Of a stretch of 64,000 bases of DNA, positions 1 through 10,922 are shown one piece after another. Position 1 is the stretch's first letter; every line of letters begins with the position of its first letter. The DNA is from Agroathelia rolfsii (lineage: Eukaryota > Basidiomycota > Agaricomycetes > Amylocorticiales > Amylocorticiaceae): assembly GCA_018343915.1 (NCBI GenBank), contig JABRWF010000004.1:186001-250000 (forward strand), in the 5' to 3' direction. The notes under the pieces are model-generated. The model worked only from the letters and a program-made list of their open reading frames with translations, ran no database searches and had not been told where the DNA came from. Both the position numbers and the translations under genes were made by a program.

Positions 1-361
1 AAAGTAAGATGGAGGAGGGATAGTCGGGGCTAGAAGAAGAAAAAGAAAAACAAGAGCAGGGGGACAGAATACTAACAATCAGAACATATACGAGAAACGA
101 TCAGCATCCTGTCGCAAGCACATGGGCTAGATACACCACATAAGCAATCGACTGGATGTTGGATGTGATGAGTAACTGGGTGACGCTATAAAATAGAGAA
201 AGGGGGTTAGAAAATTTTATGTACAATCAATCTGAGCAATCTTGAAAACTGAAAACAGGGGCGAGCAGTAATTGAGTAAAAAAAAAAAAAAAAAGTAAGG
301 ACGTGAATAAGGCGTAAAAAGGGGGGAAATGGCACTATAAATCGGCGTCAATTTAACGCTT
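1..361. other. 3' flank of CHS7, no gene seen
   Basis: Downstream of the CHS7 stop on its own strand. It holds a poly-A tract at 278-294 and A/G-rich sequence. No coding region was recognised. Confidence 0.5.
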
Positions 362-1709
362 TTATTGATAGTAGCCTTCATCCCATGTATCTGCGTGGAC
401 GTGAAATATTGTTAGATTACTAGTTATGTCTATCAATATATGAAACAAACGAACCTTCTGTTATGCTTCTCCAAGCAAGATAGAGGACACCTATGGACGC
501 AGTCTCGAGAATTGTAGCAACAAAGGATCCATCGATCTTGTGATTAGAGCCCTATCGAAAAAAAAAACCCCTGTAAGCTGACCGGCCCATGAAGGCGCAG
601 TATAAATATGAAGACGCACATTGCATATTGTCTTCCCGAGAAGGAACCAAGCCAGTTGGCTGAGCACGAAAAGTATTGCAGAGAGAAGGTAAAACCACAT
701 TGGCCGTACTTCGTTCAGAACGCCTAGCACAATGTATGCCATCAAAATCAGATACAAGATCGCTGCACTATATCGTGATTATGAGCATGCAAAAGAGTTG
801 AGGTGGCAACAGATACGACTCACGCCGCCGGCCATATGCTTGTGAGGACGAAAAGTGGAATACTGTGGAGGGCACTTGCTGGATTGGATGGTCCGAATTC
901 CTGAGTGATCGTTAGGGCGACGTCCAGCGATATGTATGTTACAGCGGCGAAAAAGGCAAGGGCGAGGGCATAGTAAGGCTATACAACGAGATTTGTTAGG
1001 TTCTGCGTTGCAGGAGAGGGGTAAATGACGACTTACTACCATGGCACTTGGAGTGCCATCTTCAACAACCTGTGTTGCAATGAGGCCGTTCGCCAACAGA
1101 GCCCAGAATAGGGCCGCAACGATGCCAGCATGTATGGCTGTGAGAACAACCAAAGCAGTTGAGCCTTGCTCCAGCAAGGATCCAGTGGTAATCAATTGAA
1201 GAGGAAGAGAAATGAGGTAAAGAATGAGAAAGATTCGAAGTTCAATCCGACCTGTATAGCGGGAAAATAGTGTTGGTATTGACTGTGGTGTCGTCATGAA
1301 AGGGGGAGGGAGAGATACGCACCAACGGCAGCCTTCCGTCTACTTGTCAGGGCAATCAAGAACAACGTGAACACTATGCTCAAAGCGCAGACAATGATGT
1401 TTGCAATGTTCCCTAGCGAGCCATCATGTCCAGCTCTGGGGATCCCACAGGAGATATTGACCCCTACAGGGGCAGATGCGGGATCGGCTGAACCTCCATT
1501 GAAGGTTGATGGCGAGTGATTTTGAAGCTGGTATGAGACAAGTGAGTAAATGGACGATTATACATGCGAGGAGGGATGGTTGGTTGTAATTTTGGCCAGA
1601 CGAAGCGGAGGAAAGAGGAGCAAGGACTGACTTGACGATAGAAGAGATTGCACCACGGATAAGAGGGAGTATTAGAGCACAGGGTGGAGAAGTCACCGAA
1701 CTGAACCAT
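362..1709 (-). CDS. CHS7: Chitin synthase export chaperone (CHS7 family)
   Basis: Polytopic ER membrane protein. In yeast, Chs7 is needed for chitin synthase III (Chs3) to fold and leave the ER. The start at 1709 opens with MVQFGDFSTLCSNTPSYP, which matches the Chs7 N-terminus (FSDFAAICSKTP type). Next come a GIPRAG..GSLGNIANIIVC segment and several hydrophobic helices. The conserved loop is present as WALLANGLIATQVVEDGTPS, the counterpart of yeast WALLIIGFLGFNLWEDGTTKS. Late exons give GKTICN, then SNHKIDGSFVATILETAS, then the short terminal exon TWDEGYYQ ending at 362, which resembles the yeast YKTWDMTTDDD end. I infer at least six short introns. Identity is strong; exact internal splice sites are approximate. 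Confidence 0.9.
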
Positions 1710-2124
1710 GTCAAGCTCGAGAGTACGGGGGAGGCGATGGAGGTCGTGCCAATGATGTAGCTGGGTACAAAGGGAGAAAACAAATAGTACAAGGAAGAGG
1801 AGGAAGTGTGCTATGGGAGAATAGACGGCGGAGGCTTTCACTTCCGACAATGAGACGCATGGCAATCGCCTTATTTGGCCCTGTGATCATACCCACTTAT
1901 TATCCCCGCATATGGTTATGTTATCCCTGCAGTACCAGTCGTCAAGCAAGGCAATGGAAAAATAAATAAATGAAAAATATGTCAATATTAAGCAACTAAC
2001 GTTACCAGTCTGCTCTAATTACGAATTTACCATATATACAACTATTTGAATTTATATGTTATTGTTGCCCAATCTCCAGACCAACTGGCATGTTCCCCCA
2101 GGGCCGTCGTGCTATCGAGCACCG
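1710..2124. other. Intergenic: CHS7 promoter / BTB gene 3' end
   Basis: About 415 bases between the CHS7 start and the stop of the BTB gene, both on the minus strand. It is AT-rich around 1960-2040. No gene was recognised. It should hold the CHS7 promoter and the BTB 3' UTR. Confidence 0.5.
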
Positions 2125-3144
2125 TCAGAATCTATCCAACACCTCTTTGTACAGCTCATGGAACGTTGGTATGGTTGCAATATTGTTGCGGATCTTCTCT
2201 GACCACGCTAGTGTCGCCCTATCGCAACTGTAGCACAACGCCGGCGAGAGCGTCGAGGACGCTACCCGGTCCACACCAATCTCCTCCAGCGCACAATCCT
2301 TGAGACAGCGGACCATGAAGGTGTGGTAAACAGGCCACTGCTCGCAAGATGACCGACCGTGTGAATTCCAGACAGAGTCCGCAGACGAGGGGTACAGCTC
2401 AAGCGATTCTGCGCGTGCAGCAGTCCACTTGCGTTCATATTCGATCTGTTCATTATGTGAAATGCAAGATGCCAAAGGGCAACGATATGGTCCAATCAGC
2501 TGATGCTAATATGATAAACACAGCTATTCGTTGTTGACATACAAATGTAGCCAATACTTCGGCGCTCACTGGCAAATGAACTGGTTTCCCCAGACTCTTG
2601 ATGGCGGCCGTGTTCTGTAACTCTATCAAATGATGTCGAACGGCGAATGCAAGAACAGCAAAAGGTCTTTCGTTAATTCGCTCTCTGTGTTACACTCTTC
2701 AGTTAATAATCCTAATACGACGACTTCCGTTGTTGCCCCTTACCTCAACGAACGTAGGCATGCTGCCTTGGCTGGATAGATCTGATACTTGAAAACAGCC
2801 TCTGCCAATCGCACGACAACGTCAAGCTCATATTTGTCCAGTTCTGGTGGGTCACGGGGATAGGCATATGCAAAGAGAAGATTCAGCGCATCCGCCTTCT
2901 CAGGTAGATCAGCAAACTCCTCCTTCGATATCGTCATGTGCTGGACCACAAATCCCTCAGAGACCACACTGAGATTAGCACTATGAACCTTGAACAGGAC
3001 GTGGTCAGAGGACCGGAACGTAAGGTCAGCCGATCCATCATGGACTGAAAAAACCAAATAGTGTTACTTTTGTACAGTTAAGATAATCAAATTGAAAACC
3101 AACGTACAAGTCTCTGATACCTTGTATTCATGCAAGTCCCCCAT
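2125..3144 (-). CDS. BTB/POZ domain protein (Agaricomycete type)
   Basis: A small protein with a divergent BTB/POZ fold, a protein-interaction domain found in large families in mushroom-forming fungi. I rebuilt four exons. A short first exon starts at 3144 (MGDLHEYKVSET). It splices with its acceptor near 3045 into FHDGSADLTFRSSDHVLFKV, the typical BTB beta-strand and 'FKVHSANL' helix start. After KYQIYPAKAACLRSL a further exon gives RPFAVLAFAVRHHLIEL, the usual post-BTB helix. The last exon holds the Cys/Trp-rich tail ending LYKEVLDRF. Length is about 290 residues. In such proteins BTB may act as a Cullin-3 adaptor, but nothing here shows a specific partner. The substrate and role are unknown. 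Confidence 0.8.
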
Positions 3145-3735
3145 GTTGTTAGTCCGTTACCAGTCGAGTTGCCAATGCTGCTAGCAAGGAGCGGGGAACC
3201 CGGAAGAGAGGCAAAGTATGGAATGCCTCGGAATATGTGCTTTTTGGTTACTAAGGCGCCGTCAAGCGTCATCGGCCTCGTGTCTGTCCGGCTCAAGAGG
3301 CCATCTCGTTTCAAGTTGGAATCATATAGCGATATAGGCGGTATTGGCCTCAGGGGCATCACACGAGTTCTTATCTGCTTATAGATAGTCAGCCATGTCG
3401 GATTACTGCGTCACTTGTATTGGATTGGATAGTAATAAATACAGCTAGAAGGATTGGACTTCCATGAGGTCTGCGTATATACACACGATAATGAAGAGCA
3501 ATGCTGCAGCATTGGAAGACAGTGTATCTGGGTAAGATGGGAAAGAGGTAGAATATTGCATTGTCGATGTAATTATGATTCCGAATCTTGTCAAAGATGC
3601 TCTCTGTACTGCTTTGATGTGATTCCGAAAATTTGCCCATAAAGGTGCTGTCCGGACTCCTGGCATGAATGACATAAACATTCCGAGGAATAATGCGACG
3701 TAAGGCCTGCAGGCACAATACATACCGGGATATTT
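3145..3735. other. Intergenic between BTB and F-box genes
   Basis: About 590 bases. Open frames of up to 129 codons exist on the minus strand, but they overlap each other in different frames and have no recognisable domain. I treat them as chance. It likely holds the BTB promoter and the F-box gene 3' UTR. Confidence 0.45.
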
Positions 3736-5882
3736 TCAGACCTTTGATCCCTCTACCCGACTGCGCTTGACCTCCCATCCTATCCTTACATCCCTGTTAT
3801 TACCATTTCCGACTCCACCATCCCTAAATAGAGTGACCACCTTTCCTGAGCCTTCCTCCCAGTGATCCAACCTACGCAGCTGTGCGCATCGCCTTCCAAG
3901 CGTATTAGCCACCTCGTCATTCTTCCGCATGCGACTTCTATCGGACGGCCCAAGATTCATGGAAGAAGCTGCAGACGAATTCTGGCCGGCCGGTGCATGC
4001 GCTGAATAGTGATGAGACGATATGATCGCGGGGGAAACCTCGTAGAAGAACTTGACGCCATGGAACGTCTCCAGCTCGGGCATCATGGCCAGCGTGCTTG
4101 CCCAGTCCGTGATATTGGTTGCGGGTCCTAACTTGGCGTTGCTGCTGCTGCTGCCTCCGCCGGGGCCAGTGTTGGATCCCCGTTTGGTGCCGATGTGCAG
4201 ATGCTTCAGTGCTGGGACGCAGGCGGCCATTCGTCGAATATCCTCAATGTCCGCCCAGCCCCCACGCGGAATAAGCTCAATGCGACGAATTGTCGAGTTA
4301 TAGTTGGAAAGAAGGGACAAAAAGAGGGCGTCTCGAGGTGGGGTGGACAATGTAAAGCCTCTGATCGTATTCAGTGGCCGTGTATGCACATGAATTGCCT
4401 CGGCATCGTCTTCTATAGACGAACAGAGACCACCTTTGGACGGCGATAACAATGCAAGAATGATTTCTTTCGATGCCTGAGACAAGACAAGGCATGAGGC
4501 TAGGAGTATCAGTAGATTTATTTCATATGGAACATACATTCATCTCTTTCAGTCTGGGAAGACTATCAGGAGGCATTTCCAGCGCCCCTGATCTCATACC
4601 TGCACCACTCAGTTCAAGAGTGAGACTTTCCAGTTCATCGTGAGCTGAAAAGAATGTTCTCGCCGCCTCTCCAGAGCCTACGACAAGGTTCTTCAGCGTG
4701 AGGGACGTGAGTTTTTTGAACCTTGTCAAAAGGAAGAGCGAGTCTACAGAAGGCACCGTCGACCCGTTTGAATTATTTGCACCGGGTATCATGTGTGGCG
4801 CAGTCGGGTTGGGGCGAAGGGAGGCGAAGTCAATAGTCAGTGAGGTTAAAAGAGGCGCATCGTGTAAGAGAGCGGTGACTCGTGAAAGGGAAGGGTATTT
4901 TGGTAGGCCATAGGTATGCCGGGTTGAACACACGGACAGCGCGGTAAGGTATGGTAACTATAATGTTGAAACAGTTCGCTATCGTCCCAACTGATGCCAA
5001 CAAAGAGCTTACTATCTTTGATTTTTTGGGAATCTCATGGCGATCTTCGTCCTTGTCATCGTCGGAAGTATCTTCATTGTTTTGCTCTGATGGTGCATGG
5101 AAAGCAAAATTGTCCCTGATTGATACCTCCTGAAGTGTGCCACACTCCACTAAAGAGGGCCATATCTCTGATATCTCAATCGGCGCATGATTGCACCCCC
5201 AAGTGATGGTTTTGAGGGCAGTCATTCCCTTGACTGCATTGACAAAAGAACGGAGCTGTTTCGGGCGCAAGCGCAGTTCGTCGTCCGTACTCTCCAACTC
5301 CGTATCTCTCTCTCGGATGCCCCCAGGAATGAGGCAGGATAACGAGGATCGTTCATCCAAAATTTCCAAGTGACGCACATTACGTGCCAGTGAACGATGG
5401 ATAAGAAGATGGTTCCATACCCGCGCGGAGCTAGCTTTGCATTTGATGACACGATAATCAAAGTGCCTTGGGAAGACGATGGAATGGAGTCGTTTGCACG
5501 TCTTGGCTAAATTGAGCAAATCGTGCTTAGAATCCAAATGAAAGGCGATGGCATCCAATATTTCCGTCGGCTGGCGCACAAAGGTTCTTCTCAGTGAGGG
5601 TGCAATGCTAATGAAGGGCTCGACGATGTTGAGCAGATGAATCGCAAGCGCGTATTCCTCTGGCGTAAATTTGAATTGATTTCCGCCTTTGCGCGTGGGA
5701 AGGGATCCTATCAGAGACAATAGCGCACTGAATGCTGTGAACGGGTCGGTACGATCATACGAGCGTCCGGAAGACACGCCGCTGGCATATAAACCGCCGA
5801 CACCTGCAACACGGCTTTGGGCTTTAGATAGTCGCACGGGCTTATGAGCCAAAACATTGCCAGTTGCTCTTGAGGAAGGCAT
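3736..5882 (-). CDS. F-box protein with LRR-like C-terminal region
   Basis: Three exons. The long first exon carries an F-box-like segment (RQPTEILDAIAFHLDSKHDL, then LLNLAKTCKRLHSIVFPRHF), with the usual proline-isoleucine start and a 'TCKRLH' helix. Leucine-rich stretches follow, such as ARNVRHLEILDE, LPRLKEMNVCSI and CVPALKHLHIG, together with an acidic insert NNEDTSDDDKDEDRHE. Intron 1 is 4958-5012 (donor gtaagc, acceptor attatag). A second intron lies near 4475-4530. F-box proteins recruit substrates to SCF ubiquitin ligases through Skp1; the substrate here is unknown. The start is uncertain: the open frame runs upstream to 5963 without an ATG, and the first in-frame ATG is at 5882 (MPSSRATGN). 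An upstream coding exon is possible. Confidence 0.8.
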
Positions 5883-6422
5883 TGCTTGTGAATGGACCAG
5901 TGGGAACTCGATGTTACTACCAGTGATGGCCCCAAGTCCAACGGCGCTGAATTTGGTTGACAAAGTGCCTCATGGCAGTCACAATAAGCGGTATTTCTGA
6001 TAGAACAGAGCGTTAATTGATGAAATGAAAGCGTGCTATGAAGATGCGGCTGTGCGGTGCTGGGACCGCCAGTACCGGGGGGGGACAAGGTGATGATGTT
6101 CTGTGTTGAACCAGACCAGGTTGTCCGGATAAATTACACATTCATCCCATGATAGCTTCCTAAAAAGGCGCAATCCGAACGAAAAGATTCCTGGACACAG
6201 CATTTTTACGGAATGATAAATTATGAGCTTTGAAACTATTTAGTCTCGGATTCAATATGTAACGTCACATGCGGGGATCCAAGCGCCACAACAGTCACAC
6301 TTGCTTTTCCTTGTTTACCGCGCAGTGTATGATTGACAGTCTGGAATTGCAATGGATACGAATTACCTGAGTAAAATATGTACGAGAAAACAATCTAAGC
6401 ACTCGCCTGGATTTGAATCTAT
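5883..6422. promoter_or_regulatory. Divergent promoter region F-box / TFIIIC subunit
   Basis: A 540-base gap between two genes transcribed away from each other, so both promoters must lie here. There is a run of eight or more G at 6078-6085. No clear TATA box was identified. Confidence 0.5.
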
Positions 6423-9400
6423 ATGCCCGACATCCTAGACAATAACCTCAGTGACTCCGAACAAGATAGCTCTCAAGATCCTGCTAGTGACTACGACTCT
6501 GCCAATGGGTCTTTGACAAGCGAAAGCTCAGATAATGAATCCGTGGAGGGAGATTTTGGGCGTGCTTTACCAGGGACTCAGGAAGGAAACGACTTTGAGT
6601 GTGTTTCCTAACTTGCCTACGGACAATATGGATGCCGAGACTGATGTTGTCCTAGACTTCTTGTGGCAAACATCCGACTCCAGGACACGGGCAATACCTC
6701 TGGCCCTGGACTTCTCACAAAAGAATGGGATCTGGTACAGATGGAAGAGGATGCTATTTTTAAAGATGATTTAAGACAGGCATCTGGAATAGGCCGTACC
6801 AAAAGAAGGGTGGGTTTGTGTTCCCCGCTTCTCTGTCGTTTTTCACGCCTTAATCCATGGTCTTCCAAAACAAATAGCGTCGACGTCGAGCTGGAGTCGT
6901 TCTTTCCACTCAAGTCCGTGCTATGATCGGCGAAGGAAACCAAGCATATGTCGATGAAAACATACCTGAAGCCATACGGATAATGCATGAAGTCATTCGA
7001 ATTGAGCCTCGCGCCGTCTCCGCGTGGTCCGTACTCGCGCAATGTTATGACGATCTCCATGAGACAGAAAAGGCTCTTCAAATACGAATTATAGCCGCTC
7101 ATTTGTCACAAGATCCAGAGGAATGGGAGCGACTAGCTGAACAATCTAGGTACGCAGTTGTCATCTGTCGTAGATGTATTATTAATCGATCTTAGATCCT
7201 TGGGATTCATGAAGCAAGCGCTTTATTGCTATCAGAAGCTTTGTTCTATAGATCCTACCAACCTCTCCGCATTTTGGGAACGTGCGGCTCTTGCCAAAGA
7301 GGCAGGAGAACTTCGTGTCGTATGATTTTTTTCCCCTCTAAATTCTTCGAACACATTCACCCATGTCTATTTGATCTTGGCTAGGCTAGAAATGCTCTCC
7401 TCTCTATTCTGAAACAAGTCCCGCATGACTTGACGGTGCTCGATGACCTTCGTCCACTATTGGTCACGCTCGATGAGCTGCCTCTATGCGTTGAAATTCT
7501 TCAAGAGGCCTTTGATCACTATCAATCACTGTATCCTACCGGCAAGGGCGTCAATCTCAATGTCCATCTGAATCATACGGCACATGATGATCAAGAAGTC
7601 GACATGAATAGAGAACTTCCTGGCGGTGGCTTTGGAATGCTTGAACTCTTGGCGCTAGCAGACACGTATAACGCTCTTGGAAATGCCAAGGCAGCTGTTA
7701 ATGTCATCCGTAGAGGTGAGCGCTGGCTACAAGGAAGAGCCGCTCAGAGATTCTGGGATGTATGTGAGGATGATCGAGAGTATGATCTGCCGATCACAAC
7801 GACCGATGGCATCCTCACTGCATGTGGTGCGGGCATTGGATCAGGCAGCATGGAGGTGTATGCGGACCAAAGGCAGGGAGATGTTAGGCCAGGATTTTAT
7901 CCTCTTGATTTAAACGCGAGACACCGCCTGGCTATCGCGAGGATTAAACTAGGAGATATAGAAGAGGGAAAGGTAAGTTCATTATGAAATGTGCCATGCA
8001 ATCTGTTCCTCTGTCACTTAATGTGAAATCCTTGTAGCTGCATGCGTCTATAATACTTGCTGAAGATGTTCTTGATTTCTCGTCTTTGTTTGCCGAAATT
8101 GCGGACGTGTATTTCGAGCATGGCAGATATGATGATGCACTAGTAGTTTATGAAAAACTAAGTGAACACGCCGAGGTAAGTATTTGTCTCCCCCATCACA
8201 TCCATTATGTTGGCATACGTTGATGATCCAAGAAGACCAGTGGTCTTCGCACCCTTTTCCAAGTGGCTGCTTGCCGCCGTGAATTAGGTGACTTAGAAGA
8301 GACCGCCAAAGTATACGAAGAAAGTATGTTCGTAAAACTTCTATCCTTATCGGCTTGGTGTTTTTTTAACAACAGTGTAAACTAGTCCTCAAGTTTGATG
8401 ACATGAACATCGACGCAAAAATGAAGCTTGCTGAGGTTCTTGAAATTCTAGGCGAGACGCGCAGAGCTCTTACGCTTGTCTACGAAGGTTCGTGTCTATG
8501 TCCGTCCATACTTTGTCTCTAACATTGTTGGTTCATCAATAGTCATCGATGCCCGCAAACGTCAGCCAAAACAAATAAATGTTGGCTCTAACAATCAGGG
8601 CAACTCTACCCCTGATATTGGGACTGGAGCAGGAGCTTCACTATTCGAAGAAAGAGGGAAACCAAATGATGGAAAAAACCGTGACAAGGAACGCTCCAAT
8701 CGACTCAAGCTATCTCATGCACAGCTACGTGAACTCGAAACGGAAAAGGAAAAGGAAGTACTTCGAGGATGGAGGCGCTTGAAGGAGTTATGGCCCATAG
8801 TATTCAAAACCGCTGCGCCAGGTAAGGAGCCTGAGCAACAAGTAGGGAACAATAATGAGCTGTCTGAGCGACCAAAGGGTAATGAAGGTGGCAATGTCTT
8901 GGATCCCTCTTTAAGCGGAGGTGGGGAAGCAAAACATTCTCTCTAAGAGTATCGTAAGAACTAATTCTGGCATTTCGGCAGAGGGTGCCAGGACGATGGA
9001 TCCAGAGATAGCTGAGAAAGAATGGCTTCTTGAGGCCGGAAAACTGACGGATACGTTCAGAGAGACGAGAAATTTGTTCCGAACTGGCAAGGTATGGCAT
9101 TTTTCAGAATAGCTTCGTTACATAGATATTCAACAGACGGTTCAGTCGGTAGGATTCAAGGGCATGTTCCCAAGAGCGCGGAATCGAAAACATGGGGACG
9201 ACGCTGAAGGGGAGCAAGATCGCATGGCGTCACGTCTTCACCTCGACTTGGGTCTGCCATCATAATTTTTACCTGTGCAACACAAAAAATTGAAACTGTC
9301 CTCTCACAGAACATGATAGAATGTCCAGAAAGACAAAACAAGATCATCGATTCCAGACTGTAGACGTGTTTCGAGGTGTCACCTTTGATGAATGGTTGCA

Positions 9401-10691
9401 ACTTTTCATACAAGTATGTCTTCGCATTCACGTTCATCGGCCTTTTGACGCTCCTAAATCGCCTTTCTCGGAAGTACGCTTTTCTGCTCGCCCAAAGGAA
9501 TGACTTCGATCATGCAGAAGAGCTTTTGAAGCATCTTCTTGTATCAAATGCGTATCAAACACCCGAGTTGCAGGACACAATACGCCTTTCAATAATAAGT
9601 AAGGGGGCAACTGAATCACCTTTCATCACATTCGTCCTGACGTTGATATAGCATGCGCTATCTCGAGGGGCCGGCATGATATAGCGGTGGAACAGTCACG
9701 AAAGCTCATCGTGGCGCATCAGTTCAACAATGAACCTGTACGCATCCTCTTAGCCTCGCTTGCCAGTGGGCTACGACATACGGATGCGTTCATTGCGGGG
9801 AAGCTACAAAAGCATCTGTTGCGCGAGATCAAGCTTGCTGAAACTACGGTTAATAATCCCGAGCTACTGAAATGGAACAAGGCAATGAAAAGATATGCCA
9901 TAAGAGATGGTCCGAAGAATGGCAAACAGAAGGACGAAGAGGAGGAGAAAGAAGACGATGATGATGATGATAGTGATGGGGATGGGGATGGAGAGGGGCA
10001 TAGTCTCACAGCAGACGCTGAGGATGCACCAAAACTTCCGACAAAGAATAACCCTATCCTGCTTGCAATGTATGGTCAGTCGTGCAATGCAGCGAGAAGC
10101 TATCAGAGTGCTCTATGTACGTCGTTTTCTCACTCTGCTCTTTGAGCAAAGTGCTGATGGCCGTTATTCTAGTCTATCTCCTACATGCATGGGATTATTG
10201 CTCCGATGATCCAGTTATTAGTTTGAGCCTAGCTATCGCGTCCATCGGGCGTGCCATGCAAAGACAAGCAGATAACAGGCACCAACTGATTGCCCAGGTT
10301 AGCAGTGCTTCCTCCTCTTCTCAGATAGCACGTCTCATTCGTAAGCGAAGAGCATGGCCTTCTTATCCAACTATCGAAAGATCCGCCGCTCCTCTATAGA
10401 GAATGCTGATGAAGTGGAGTACAATTTCGGTCGCGCATTTCATCAGTTAGGTCTTTATTCACATGCCGTCCGCCATTATGAACGAGTTCTCGAGATGACA
10501 GAGCAAAGGGGCAAGGTATCTGATGTTCTTCTTGTGCAGCGTTGGAATGACTGATGGGAATGAATCCTTCGCTAATCCAGGAAAACTTGGGTCTTGCTCG
10601 TGAAGCGGCGTACAACCTATCCTTAATCTTCGTCATTACAGGTGCTACGCCTCTTGCTCGAGAACTACATCGAAAGTGGCTCTCGATATAG
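6423..10691 (+). CDS. TFC4: Transcription factor TFIIIC TPR subunit (Tfc4/Sfc4, TFIIIC102 type)
   Basis: Subunit of the RNA polymerase III assembly factor TFIIIC; in yeast Tfc4 uses its TPR arrays to recruit TFIIIB to tRNA and 5S genes. The start at 6423 gives an acidic Ser/Asp-rich N-terminus. After a basic stretch (RTKRRRRRAG) the diagnostic TPR start appears: MIGEGNQAYVDEN, then AIRIMHEVIRIEPRAVSAW and AAHLSQDPEEWERLAEQS. More TPR-like helices follow (YFEHGRYDDALVVYEKL; GELEETAKVYEE). The C-terminus is characteristic: NPILLAMYGQ, YDYCSDDPVISLSLAIA, RAMQRQADNRH and EVEYNFGRAFHQLGLYSHA, ending in TGATPLARELHRKWLSI. An acidic run is encoded at about 9940-10000. I infer a dozen or more short introns, so exact exon ends are approximate. 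Confidence 0.92.
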
Positions 10692-10922
10692 TTCTACTCC
10701 ATAATGCTCTCAGACCGAGGCGTAATCAGTTGGCAGGTTTAGTTTAAGCTTGTCGGGCTCCAAAAATCCAATTCAATCGCTTGTTATTCATCCAAATGTA
10801 CAATACAAATCTCCAAGAATAAATTAATCGGGCCCTATGGAAAGTTACTACGGGCTATTGCTTGTGTCAAAAATCCGAGTAAACCACGCGCGTGGGGTTA
10901 CTAACCCTAGCAGCAACTGCCA
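10692..10922. other. Convergent 3' region TFIIIC / EXO70
   Basis: A 230-base gap between two convergent stop codons, holding both 3' UTRs. No gene or hairpin terminator is evident. Confidence 0.5.

Noticed and set aside
9719..10009. A 96-codon serine-rich antisense frame in the TFIIIC gene
   Set aside because: It is the complement of the Glu/Asp run in the real protein.
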